Below, one piece after another: positions 47,816 through 57,373 of a DNA stretch of 64,000 bases. The position numbers were made by a program, and so were the translations under genes. Position 1 is the stretch's first letter. Each line of letters opens with the position of its first letter. The notes under the pieces were generated by a model. That model made no database searches and was not told the DNA's origin. It was given only the letters and a program-made list of their open reading frames with translations. Location: NCBI GenBank assembly GCA_030248195.1, contig JASAND010010818.1:1-64000 (forward strand). The letters run 5' to 3'. Source of the DNA: Trissonchulus latispiculum. Its lineage: Eukaryota > Nematoda > Enoplea > Enoplida > Ironidae.

Positions 47816-48460
47816 AAGCTCGCTACTTCTCTACCATGGACTTAGCATCAGGCTATCACCAGATTAGTGTCGCCGAAGACGATCGGCAGAAGACGGCATT
47901 CTGCACCAGCTTAGGTACCTATGACTACACTCGAATGCCATTTGGGTTGAAGAACGCTGCGAGCACGTTTCAGCGTACGATGGAATTGCTTCTTGCTGGT
48001 ATTCTAGACGAATTGTGCATCGTTTATATCGACGATATTTTGGTGCACTCATCTGATCTTCAATCACACCTTGACGGTCTTAGAGCAGTGTTTGGGCGTC
48101 TCCGCCACGGTGAAGCTCAAGCTGCGAAAATGCATTTTCGGTCGAAATTCCGTCCCCTACGTCGGCTATGTGATCACGACTGAAGGAGTGAGGGTAGATC
48201 CTGCCAAGATAACATCGGTTGAGAATTATCCAATCCCCAAGACCGTGACTGAAGTCAGAAGTTTTGTTGGGCTTGCATACTATTACCGTCGCTTTGTTGA
48301 GAGCTTTGCGTCAATCGCTAAGCCGCTGAATGAATTGTCCCAGAAATCACGTAAATGTAAATGGTCAGTGAACTGTCAGCTTGCTTTTGATTCACTTAAA
48401 CAGAAATTAGTCTCCGTTCCTATTTTAGCTTACCCAGATTTTTCCAAACTTTTCACTTGT
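47815..48460 (+). pseudogene. Ty3-type reverse transcriptase, truncated and frameshifted
   Basis: It starts inside the RT domain at RYFSTMDLASGYHQI, followed by MPFGLKNAASTFQR and the catalytic YIDD (codons at 48025-48036). A frame break near 48110 moves the thumb region (GYVITTEGVRVDP, FVGLAYYYRRFV) to another frame. Protease and the first third of RT are missing, so an internal deletion joins gag to RT. Confidence 0.85.
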
Positions 48461-48903
48461 CCACGGACGCCTCAAGCTTTGGTTTGGGTGCTGTCCTGGG
48501 ACAGGACAAAGAGCGGAAAGAAGTAGTGATCGCATATGCCTTCCGTGGGCTGAGCAAAGCTGAGGCAAAGTACTCTACCATAGAAAGGGAAATGCTCGCA
48601 ATAGTGTGGGCACTAAAGTACTTCAGGGCGTATCTTTACGGTCGTGAGTTTGTTATCTTCACAGATCACGCACCATTGAGATGGTTAGCGAGCGTAAAAG
48701 ATACCTCGCCTCGATTGGCACGTTGGTCCATCGAAACGCAGGAATACACCTTCACGGTGCAGTATCGTCCTGGAAAGATTGCCTTTTCCGGACTGTACGT
48801 TCTGACTATGCCGGAGAAGGCTGAACTGTTGCCTTCCTTGGCGAGTAGAATCCGTGAGCTGCAGCCCAGTGACGAATTCTTCGAGCATTTATTGAGTACT
48901 TGA
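48440..48903 (+). pseudogene. Ty3-type RNase H
   Basis: After a frameshift near 48460 the frame carries STDASSFGLGAVLGQ (catalytic Asp), YSTIEREMLAIVWAL (Glu), FTDHAPLRWL (Asp) and the RPGKI motif. It ends at a stop at about 48901. RNase H degrades the RNA strand during reverse transcription. Confidence 0.85.
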
Positions 48904-49069
48904 CGAATGGAAACTTACTTGAACTCGATTCTCTCGGCCGTAAGGTCACCCTCCAGGGTCCGGTATTTTTTTCGAGAATGGCGCACTATACCATGTTTGG
49001 TGCAACTATGAGGGTAGACGACGAGGTCATACTTGGTCCCAGCTGGTAGTGCCGCTGGAGCTGGTCCCA

Positions 49070-49769
49070 GAAGTATTTAGAATTATACCACGACCATTTG
49101 TTTTCGGGTCATATGGGAATAGCGGAGACGTTCGACCGTATCCGTCGTCGCTTCTACTGGGAATCCATGTATGCGGACGTTAGGGAGTGGTGCAAAAGCT
49201 GCGTGGACTGCACCGCGAAAAAGTCTCCCAAGGTTAGCACGCGAGTGCCCTTGAAACCTATCGTGGTCACTGAACCGTCCGAAGTTCTCAGTGTTGATTG
49301 CGTCGGTCCTCTACCTACCACGGAGCGAGAAAACAAGCACATAGTGGTGTTTTCCTATTTGTTCACTAAATGGCCTGAGGCATTTGCTATTGCGAATACC
49401 CGAGCCGATACTATCGCTAGGGCTTTTGTAGAGCAAATCGTTTGCAGACATGGAGCGCCCCGAGCCCTGTTGTCGGACAGAGCCAAGTCCTTTCTGAGTG
49501 AATTAGTCATAGAGACCTTCAAGTTACTAAACGTTCGTAAACTGAACACGAGCGGCTATCGACCTGAGACAAACGGTAACTGCGAGCGTCTAAACAAGGG
49601 CCTGATCGTTGCTCTTAGTGCGTATGCAAGTTCCTCGCAGAAAGATTGGGACGTGTATCTGCCTTATATTCTGCTTAGTTACAGGACTGCTATCCAAGAT
49701 AGCACTCTAGAGACTCCCTTTTTCCTTGTGTATGAGCGGGATCATTCCCTTCCCAGTGAGCTGATTTGA
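49070..49769 (+). pseudogene. Ty3-type integrase
   Basis: An HHCC zinc domain (HMGIAETFDRIRRRFYW, then CKSCVDC) is followed by the DDE core: Asp in VDCVGPLP, Asp in LLSDRAKSF and Glu in NGNCERLN. The core looks intact, but the frame ends at TGA at 49767-49769, before the C-terminal domain, which resumes in another frame. It is separated from RNase H by a disrupted stretch (48904-49097). Confidence 0.88.
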
Positions 49770-50115
49770 GGGAGGGGGTCCGGGATGTCGACCCTGCGGA
49801 CTATAGACGGGTGATGGTCAGTAGGCTCGAAGCAGCCCATGCACTCGTTAGGCATAACCTGGATGCTGCGAGATGTAAACAGAAAACTTACTATGACCGC
49901 AATGCTAAAGATGACCAGTTTCAACCAGGACAGCGAGTGTGGCTGTATGTACCCGTCGTCGGAAAAGGAACGGTGTCGAAGCTGAGCCACTGAGCACGGA
50001 CCGTTTCGTATTATCGACCGACCGTCGAATGAAACGGCTGTAGATGTTCTGGTAGCTCGAAAAACAATAAACGGGTCCATGTAAACTGGCTGAAAATCTG
50101 CTACGACATGGGTAA
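49766..50115 (+). pseudogene. Integrase C-terminal region, broken
   Basis: Frame 49766-49993 holds the linker after the integrase core (KQKTYYDRNA, FQPGQRVWLYVP), then a break. 50000-50110 continues with GPFRIIDRPSNETAVDV and an HVNWLK motif, the usual end of Ty3-group Pol. The + strand element ends here; no 3' LTR is visible. Confidence 0.7.
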
Positions 50116-50575
50116 AATAAAGAAAGTTATACTCAGCAGTCAAGGAACTCCCTCTAACAACTAGTGGTTAGGAACTCTCTCTCTCGAGTTAAAGGCTACA
50201 GACAGAACAGGGATCTCCGCTGATTAATGCACTATTCTCAGGGCAGGTTGGCATAATTTTGCTTAGAATGAGAAAAACTATACCAAGTGATTTAAAACTT
50301 TGGGTTTAACGTGTCTAACGGAAAGAATGAAGTTTAGTGTAATGTTGGCAATATCGCTGCCGTACGCGACATAATTCGGGGGTGTAAATTGCAACTGTAA
50401 GCTTGAGAGTAACTAATTCTTTGAAGTAAAGTAACGGTTTAAATAGTGTAGAACTATGCCCAAGGTTATGAAAATGCCGTTAGAAGTTTACACTAAAGTA
50501 CTGGGGCATGAAGGTTATGAAAATTTAAAGTAATCTGAACTGTACGTAGGGGGGGATTGGAGTTGAGTGGGGGTT
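50116..50575. other. Junction between the + strand element and element A
   Basis: Non-coding. On the - strand TGTAACAACCCCC (around 50575) follows a purine-rich GGGGCGAGGGTAA, as a 3' LTR start does, so part of this stretch may be the 3' LTR of element A. Confidence 0.35.
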
Positions 50576-50911
50576 GTTACATTACCCTCGCCCCAGAAAA
50601 GGCTCGGCCTCGAGACTTGCGAAACAAAACAGACAACGGTCTGCAGCACGGTGGACGTGCTACTTGACAATGCAGTCGGCTGGGTTGACGCCGTAAAGCA
50701 GCAATATGGGATTGTTGGGAGGAGCCAGAGTTCCAATGGCAGCAGGAAGGGCCGTGGCCTCAGTGGCGGAACCCGAAAATCGGGAATTTCCTGCCAAAGC
50801 ATAGATGTGGTGGTGGTATTGGTGTCTTGGTAGCTGTGGTGGCCAGTGTCGAACACATTTTGAACAGAGCCTGTAGGACGTCGAGTTCGAAGGCCCGAGG
50901 CAGCTGATTAA

Positions 50912-51393
50912 TGGGTCCGTCAATTTTAAACTGGCAGCACAATGGACGCATCTACTTAGAAATCGTATTCGTGCTTGCGTTTTTTAATGAGATTGAGCCG
51001 TACGCTAGTTTTCAGCACTGCGCATTCTAAATACACTGCGCTTTGCGAAGTTGAGTTTTTAAATAGAATGCGCAGCTGTTAGGACTAATATTGTCAAGAC
51101 CTCAATAGAAATACCAGCTGCTTACATCAAGCTTATATATAGCTTATATAGCTTTTATAGCTTATATAGCTTATAATATATGACCAAAGTACAAATTCTA
51201 CTTAAAAATGCTAGACAAATTTTTAGAAGATGCGATTTGTAAACGATTGCGCACTTGTGTTTATTGGTTTTTAATGAGAACAGTGGTACAGAACAAAATT
51301 GCAATGGTTAATTCTAATCAGAATAAAAAGGGCAATTGCGAAGTCTTGTTAGAATGAGTCCATTCTGCTGCCAGTTTAAGATTGACGGACCCA
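50912..51393. mobile_element. MITE with TAA target duplication, inside element A ORF3
   Basis: The ends TGGGTCCGTCAATTTTAAAC and its complement on the right (about 38 bp, few mismatches) are flanked by TAA on both sides (50909-50911 and 51394-51396). A 3-bp TWA duplication suggests PIF/Harbinger. The 482-bp interior is non-coding and AT-rich, with repeated AGCTTATA near 51130-51178. Confidence 0.72.
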
Positions 51394-51967
51394 TAATTGG
51401 TTCTAGGGATCCGAAAGTCATAGGAAACACCACGGCAGTCTTAGGTGAGCGGTGAGACGGCGGCACATCCGTAAAAAGGTAGGAATGCCACAATTTTCCA
51501 GGTGGCGCAGTGAGACATCTTCCAAGCCGGTAACCGACACGCGATTTTCCTTGGCATAGCCAACTACCTTTTTGAGGTGGTTAGGAAGACTGCTGTCAAC
51601 ATAATCGACCTCGATTTAAGTTGGAGTGCTCCGACGACAAGGGCGACAGTTCCAGCAGGAATAGCGTTAGCAGTTTATGCAACAACAACACCGACACACT
51701 CGACCATGTCGTGTTGGAGCGGCAATCTGAACATTCTTCAGCCAGAGGCCGACTGACGAAGCCTTGGCAAAATGGAGTTGGAAGATGAACATGGTCTGCG
51801 CGAGTAAGCTCACAGTGGTGGCATCGATCGCATGCGCAGGTTTGGGTACGGTAGCCGCATCTGGGACACCGCGGGACCCGAGATGGTGTGGCCTCAACGA
51901 CAGCGGCATTAGCGGCTGCACCGAGAGGGAAATCATCAACTGGCTCCAAATCAATCGCCGTACAACT

Positions 51968-52995
51968 CACCCGCGTTGACACTATGCCCAGACGGGGACG
52001 CGAGTCGTCATCGGAGGGAGGAATTCAAGGTGGATGATGTCAGGCTCATCGACTGCTGGATTAGGGGGCGGTTCAGCCTGGGAGAGACTAACAGGCTGTT
52101 CCTGTGTCGGTTGTTCTTCAGGCTTCTACTTCGCTTCAGGGCCCACCGATGCTGCACCTACTGGACCTGCATGAGCAGACGATGCCGGTGCCAAGGATGG
52201 CTCAACCGACAAAACAGAAGGAATACAAGGCAGTGACGAATTCACTGTAGAGCAGGGAGTAGTTGTCCTAGGTGGGCTCGATGGCATAGGAGTGGGTGGT
52301 GGTTCCACCAGATATCGGGTCGCAGCGATCGCCTGGAGGCCCTGTTGACCAATAGAAACGGGTGGGTGAGGCAATCCGGGAGCTGGTAAAGGGGTAATCG
52401 GACGAAATGGCGTTTAAGGACGGAGCATAGGATATCTAAAGGCATTAGATATTGGCACCGCCGGATTCAATATAGGCTGATCACCCGCGTTGACACTATG
52501 CCCAGACGGGGACGCGAGTCGTCATCGGAGGGAGGAACTTCAAGGTGGATGATGTCAGGCTCATCGACTGCTGGTTTAGGGGGCGGTTCAGCCTGGGAGA
52601 GACTAACAGGCTGTTCCTGTGTCGGTTGTTCTTCAGGCTTCTACTTCGCTTCAGGGCCCACCGATGCTGCACCTACTGGACCTGCATGAGCAGACGATGC
52701 CGGTGCCAAGGATGGCTCAACCGACAAAACAGAAGGAATACAAGGCAGTGACGAATTCACTGTAGAGCAGGGAGTAGTTGTCCTAGGTGGGCTCGATGGC
52801 ATAGGAGTGGGTGGTGGTTCCACCAGATATCGGGTCGCAGCGATCGCCTGGAGGCCCTGTTGACCAATAGAAACGGGTGGGTGAGGCAATCCGGGAGCTG
52901 GTAAAGGGGTAATCGGACGAAATGGCGTTTAAGGACGGAGCATAGGATATCTAAAGGCATTAGATATTGGCACCGCCGGATTCAATATAGGCTGT
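51968..52995. repeat. Tandem duplication of a 515-bp unit
   Basis: Unit 1 (51968-52482) and unit 2 (52483-52995) are almost identical, both beginning TCACCCGCGTTGACACTATG and ending at ATTCAATATAGGCTG. Differences I can see include GAATTCAAGG against GAACTTCAAGG and GATTAGG against GTTTAGG. It lies in the Pro-rich part of element A ORF3. Confidence 0.92.
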
Positions 52996-53194
52996 GGCGT
53001 GGGCAGCACGAAATCTGAAGCTGCATGCACAATAGGTGCTGATAACATTGGATGAAGTTGGACGTAGGGGAACGGATTGAGCAATCACAGGGACAGCATA
53101 ACCAAAGGAGCTCTGGGCTTCCACAGTGATACGTGTCCGCAAGGGCATTATTGTGAACTGGTAAAAGTATGAGTTCCTGACATAGTTAGAGTAT

Positions 53195-53380
53195 TCACCC
53201 GTCTACACTGCGGGCAGGCAGCTGTAAATGACATAGTTTACGGAATATCTCGAAAACAAACAACAAAGTACAGTACAGTAAAAGACAGTAAATAACATAG
53301 TCAGTAGCTAGTCGATAACGTGCACACAGAACATCAAAATTGGACTGTTTCGGTTCATAGTGACAATGAAAAGTAAACAC
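53195..53380 (-). pseudogene. Element A: remnant of a zinc-finger-like frame
   Basis: A 61-residue frame just upstream of ORF3 contains HCHYEPKQSNFDVLCARYRL. Its Cys, Tyr-Glu and Val-Leu spacing resembles FCSYETDILNVLASHY in the zinc-finger frame of element B (60207-60518). Short and decayed; the homology call is tentative. Confidence 0.35.
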
Positions 53381-53823
53381 GTGATAATTATTATTGTTCG
53401 TGGAAAGTGGGATATTATCCAGGTTACAAGAAAGGTAAGAGCTAAAGAAGAGCGTGATGCTAAGGAACGCATTTACTTTTAAAGTAACGGTAACTAATTA
53501 AAATAATTTATAATTGAACGGTGGGTGAACGATTTGAACCAGTGGGTCTAAAACAGATACGATACGAATAGGTTCTGGAAAGTGTCCCAGCAACAAACAC
53601 TTTACAAAAAGTAATAACAATTCAGCTGTATGTGAGATATACACGTCATACTGTTAGAAATAGAGATAGAAAATGGTAACAGGGTTTAGACTTTAATTAT
53701 AGAGAACATTCAAAGTAGACTGACATACTAACAAACGGGATGGCTGCAATAAAGCGTCGTCAAAACTAGGAGACAAACAGATGGAGAATTTTGATAATTT
53801 TGATAAACAGTCAGTTTTAGTTG
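53381..53823. other. Element A non-coding DNA between Pol end and ORF3
   Basis: No frame recognised. It continues at 55692 on the other side of an inserted element. Confidence 0.4.
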
Positions 53824-55681
53824 ATTGGGTGCCGTTAGAGCCAATCTATTGTTTGGGTGACAGTTGACCTTTAAGTGGCGGCCTCTTTTGTCTTCAATTT
53901 GTATTCTGTTTGACACTAACGTAATCTTTAGACTTTCCTAAGTATAATAAGGAGAGATAAATGTTCAGTTTTCATAAGCATTACAAACTAAATAGTTCTC
54001 ACATAAATAAGATTTATTTATTGAAAAAGTGTTAAAATTAGCGTTAAAATTAAAGTCATTTAAATTTAACCTTATTTTTAAACCAAACATTAATTGAAAA
54101 TTTCTAGTATATCTAATTTAATGTGATGTATAATGTAATTATTTCAAGCTTTAATATAAATTAAAAGTTACCTTAAATGCTAAGTTAAATTAAATCAGAA
54201 ACATTTTTAAAGTTAAGTCATCTAATTTTTAGGTAAACCTTTAAGTCATGCCAAATTTAAATTAAAAACATAAAACGCAATCTCATATTTGTATATGTCA
54301 CGTACAATTTAAACTTATACATGACAGGTTTGTACTTTGAATTTTTCTCATGAAGTCAAGCTATCACCTTAGGTTCAAAAACATTTTTAGAGAAATTTAT
54401 AAAAAATATTTTAAAAATTTTTCATTTTCGTCTGTTTCTGTTAAAAATTTGGTAATGTTTCGTCAATTTGTTTGAATAAAGACGGATATCCGAAAAAACT
54501 CCTAAGATTACAAATTTTTGAGAAAAATTAACAAAATTTTAAAATATTTTTATTATATTTCTCTAAAAATGTTTTGAATCCACGGTGGTAGCTTGGCTTA
54601 ATGATAGAAATTAGAGAGCAATGAAAAATTTGAAATTTTAACTTAAATTCCGTTTGTATAGTTGTTGTTTTGTTGTTGTCGTTGAAATAATTTTGATAAT
54701 TTTGTTTTTGTTTTTTTTTAATCCTGAGATGCCGTTTTGATAAGTGTACATGTTCTGTGACTGCCAGTTGTCCGAAAATGTAATCGCCTGAGCGATCTGT
54801 TGTTTGTGATTCGTCAGGAGACGATCCCTCTTCCGAAGGGGGGAGGTATGTGAAGCCTAGGTTCTATTGATGTTCTTGGTGTTGGTGTTTCATAATGTTG
54901 AGTGATGTTTAGTCTGAAATATTTCGTCTTTTGCTAAATGCTTTTCTCTAGCTTTCTATTCGAGGAATTATACTGAGTTAGCTAGCTGAGTTAGCCAGTG
55001 AGCTAGCAACTTTTTGGCAGCAAGTTGTGTTGCTTGCTCAAATTATTCAGCTCAGTTCTCTGAAATACTAAGATGTCTATCGTTTGACGCATTGCCTGAG
55101 CAATTCTGGAATGTTCCTTTAGAACTTTGTACACTTGCCTTTTTCGCTTAGAGTTAGCTTAATACTTTGCAGTTCAGTGGCGAACTTGAGGAGCTGCCGA
55201 TCGGTCGGTTCGAGGAAGGGTATTACTTTTGCTGCTCTGATAATTTAAAGTGTCTTCCAAGGTTGATTTATTTGACGGCCCTGAGGCCTTGGAGAATTCG
55301 TAGTTTTGTCAAGCCACGCCACGGGTGCTGGCCCCTTTTATACTTGTAGTTAATTTTATTAATTAAATAGCATCTAGTATCCATGGCACATAGGTTTCTT
55401 ACACGTTAAAACTTAAAAATTTGAAATTGTACAATAATTAAAACTGTACGTACAATTTCAAGTTATATAAAATTTCTTGTACAATTTCAAATTGTACAAA
55501 ATTAGAAACCGTACATAACATATTAGTGAAATTACGTTTCAGTTGTGTACTTTAAACTCTCTGAATAAATGCTCTCTCCCTCCTTATTCACTTACTCTCA
55601 CTCACTGTCGTTCCCTTTGTCTAATATTAGTGGGGTCATAAATCAGGCCTTACAATAGATTGGCTCTAACGGCCCTCTACC
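53824..55681. mobile_element. Inserted element with GCCGTTAGAGCC inverted ends
   Basis: GCCGTTAGAGCCAATCTATT at 53831 is repeated in inverse at 55652-55673, and GTTTTAGTTG flanks both sides (53814-53823 and 55682-55691), which looks like a target duplication of 8-10 bp. The interior is AT-rich and non-coding. It contains a smaller foldback at about 54355-54605 and short GAAATTGTACAA repeats at 55420-55515. Confidence 0.6.
54355..54605. mobile_element. Small foldback element (nested)
   Basis: The arms CAAAAACATTTTTAGAGAAAT and its inverse ATTTCTCTAAAAATGTTTTG, each with AAGCTA(T/C)(C)ACC further out, enclose about 150 bp of AT-rich DNA. Arms about 38 bp, moderately diverged. Confidence 0.6.
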
Positions 55682-55997
55682 GTTTTAGTTGTGGAAAGAG
55701 ATTGAACTACAGAGAAATAGCCTCCGGCATGCATACAAAACTAAGTTGACAAATGACAGTAAACTGAACAGACATTAAGAGAAACGACAGGACAGGCTCC
55801 TTAAACGCTACAAATAAAACATTTCTAAGTAATTAATAGACAGACTTTACCACAATTCTTGCTAAGCATTAACAGCTACCGTCCAGTTCGGAGACACTAC
55901 GATAAAATAATACAGACAGGGACAGAAATTAACGAATAAGCAAGCAAGTGGACATATACATTGCGAAAGAACAAGCTAAAGACAATAAGTACAAGGT

Positions 55998-56724
55998 TCA
56001 ACCAGGGCGGTAACGCACTTGGGCATGTCTCTGCCGTGTAGGGTAACGCCGTAAGCAGGTATCAATAGAAGTATTTTCTCCGTAGGTGTTGTTGATTGAT
56101 GTAGGTCCTCCTGCAGGATGCAAAGCCTTAGTCCTGCTATTTCTGCTATTGTACAAAGGTCGATTGCCGTCCTCTGCTATAGCTGACAGAAACGGAGTGC
56201 GATACGGCTTAAGTCGGTTTACATGAACTATTTGCTTTAGCCCAACTTGTTTTCTATATACTGGAGTTACGGTAACATTTGGAAACCTGGCATCTACAAT
56301 TTATGTGCAATACAATCTACGGACCTACCCATGGTAGAGCCAGTTTCCTTCGTTTAGGAAAATTTATTAAGACTTTGTCCCCAATACGCCAATCGGGCCA
56401 ATGAGATCCTCTGTCATAGAGGGTTTTTTGCTTGTCCTGTGCCAGTCTCATCAAATCAGAGGCAATTCTGCAGACAGCTCTGAGTTGAGACATCAGCGTT
56501 GTATTTAAGTTCAGGCAAAAGGCTAACGCTGCATCAGTTGGTAGAAGGGGCGTTCTACCGTAAACCATTCTGAACGAGGACATTTTCGTGCTTTCGTGTT
56601 CAGCGCTGCAATATGCAAACAAAACCAAGGGAAGATATACATCCCAGTCGGTGTGTAACGCTCCGTGGATCCCTGATGGCTTATGGAACAGACGTAGGGC
56701 AACCTCCGAATTCCCGTTCACCAA
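55998..56724 (-). pseudogene. Element A: Ty3-type integrase C-terminal half
   Basis: Frame 56317-56724 starts at the integrase Glu region (VNGNSEVALRLF), then TDWDVYLPLVLFAY, FRMVYGRTPLLPTDAAL, KQKTLYDRG and GDKVLINFPKRRKLAL. After a frame break near 56310 the tail continues with HVNRLKPYRTPFLSA to RRYPTRQRHAQVRYRPG and a stop at 55998. The upstream half is cut off by the LTR of element B at 56725, so A was already present when B inserted. The tail resembles that of element B (60753-60983), which shows the two are related. Confidence 0.82.
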
Positions 56725-57231
56725 TGTTTATTATATTATAGCAGAGATTATGGACAATATAGGCTAATAGTTCCCTTAATAGGGAAAGCGGATAATAGAG
56801 GATATTTAGTGCTGATGGTTCCCTTAGGAGGGAAAGCTTTGTGTGTACTAGTGCGTCGTTGGAAAGGGGGAGTGGTTCCTCTAGTGAGGAAAGCGGAGTG
56901 CAGAGATGCAGAGATAGAAGAGAGAGAGAAGGTAGCATTGGTGGTTTTAGTTGTTTCAGAATAGAAGACTGCCAAACCCTTTGATTTTCAGCCCTTTTTA
57001 TAGGAGCCGATTGACGTCAATCGGGAGTTTTAAATTGTCATGCCCCAGTTATACTGTTTCAAAAATGTGGCATAAAAAGTACAAAAGTAATAAAAGTTGT
57101 AAAAACAGGCCGTTACCCCAAAGTTAATGAATTGTGAAAACACTTTAAAAATAATGTCAAAACAATATCAGATAGTTTGCTACGGTTGAAATTGTCACTG
57201 TATATGGCCCATGTTTTACTGGATCGTCACA
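56725..57231 (-). mobile_element. 3' LTR of element B
   Basis: On the - strand it starts TGTGACGATCC right after a polypurine tract (GAGGAGGAGGAAGA, 57232-57245) and ends AATAAACA at 56725. It is therefore a TG...CA-bounded LTR of about 507 bp with a CRE-like palindrome, a TATA box and an AATAAA near its end. It interrupts the integrase frame of element A. The other LTR would lie beyond the window, so boundaries rest on TG/CA and the polypurine tract. Confidence 0.65.
56994..57024 (-). promoter_or_regulatory. LTR promoter: CRE-like palindrome plus TATA box
   Basis: On the - strand the 18-bp perfect palindrome CCGATTGACGTCAATCGG (57007-57024) contains TGACGTCA, the full ATF/CREB site. A few bases further downstream is CTATAAAAGGG. 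The spacing fits an RNA polymerase II promoter with a start near 56965-56970. Function is inferred. Confidence 0.6.
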
Positions 57232-57373
57232 TCTTCCTCCTCCTCGAAAAAAGGACGGACCTCCGACCCAATAACTTCCGTAGCCTGATAGTGATGGAGG
57301 AGGTGCAGTTGACGGTTTCGGTCATAGCCGAACAACAGTCGGTAGGGTCCACAAGAGCCCACACAAATGGAAC

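Larger units (their letters stand above)
50515..53148 (-). pseudogene. Element A ORF3: proline- and cysteine-rich frame downstream of Pol
   Basis: Read from 53148 downward. It starts with MPLRTRITVEAQSSFGYAVP, followed by a Pro-rich region that is present twice because of a 515-bp tandem duplication, and then a Cys/His cluster (frame 51596-51982) with CPRCGYRTQTCACDRC, then HHCELTRADH, PFCQG and CSDC. After a frameshift near 51600 it continues to about 51415 (VGYAKENRVSVTGLEDVSL), and beyond a MITE at 50912-51393 to about 50640. The cluster aligns with the same cluster in element B. I recognise no known family; zinc binding is inferred from the Cys/His spacing. It lies where env would be, but I see no signal peptide, fusion peptide or membrane anchor. 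Confidence 0.55.

Noticed and set aside
50515..53148. ORF3 as an envelope protein
   Set aside because: No signal peptide, furin-like site, fusion peptide or transmembrane anchor is visible; Cys/His spacing suggests zinc binding instead.
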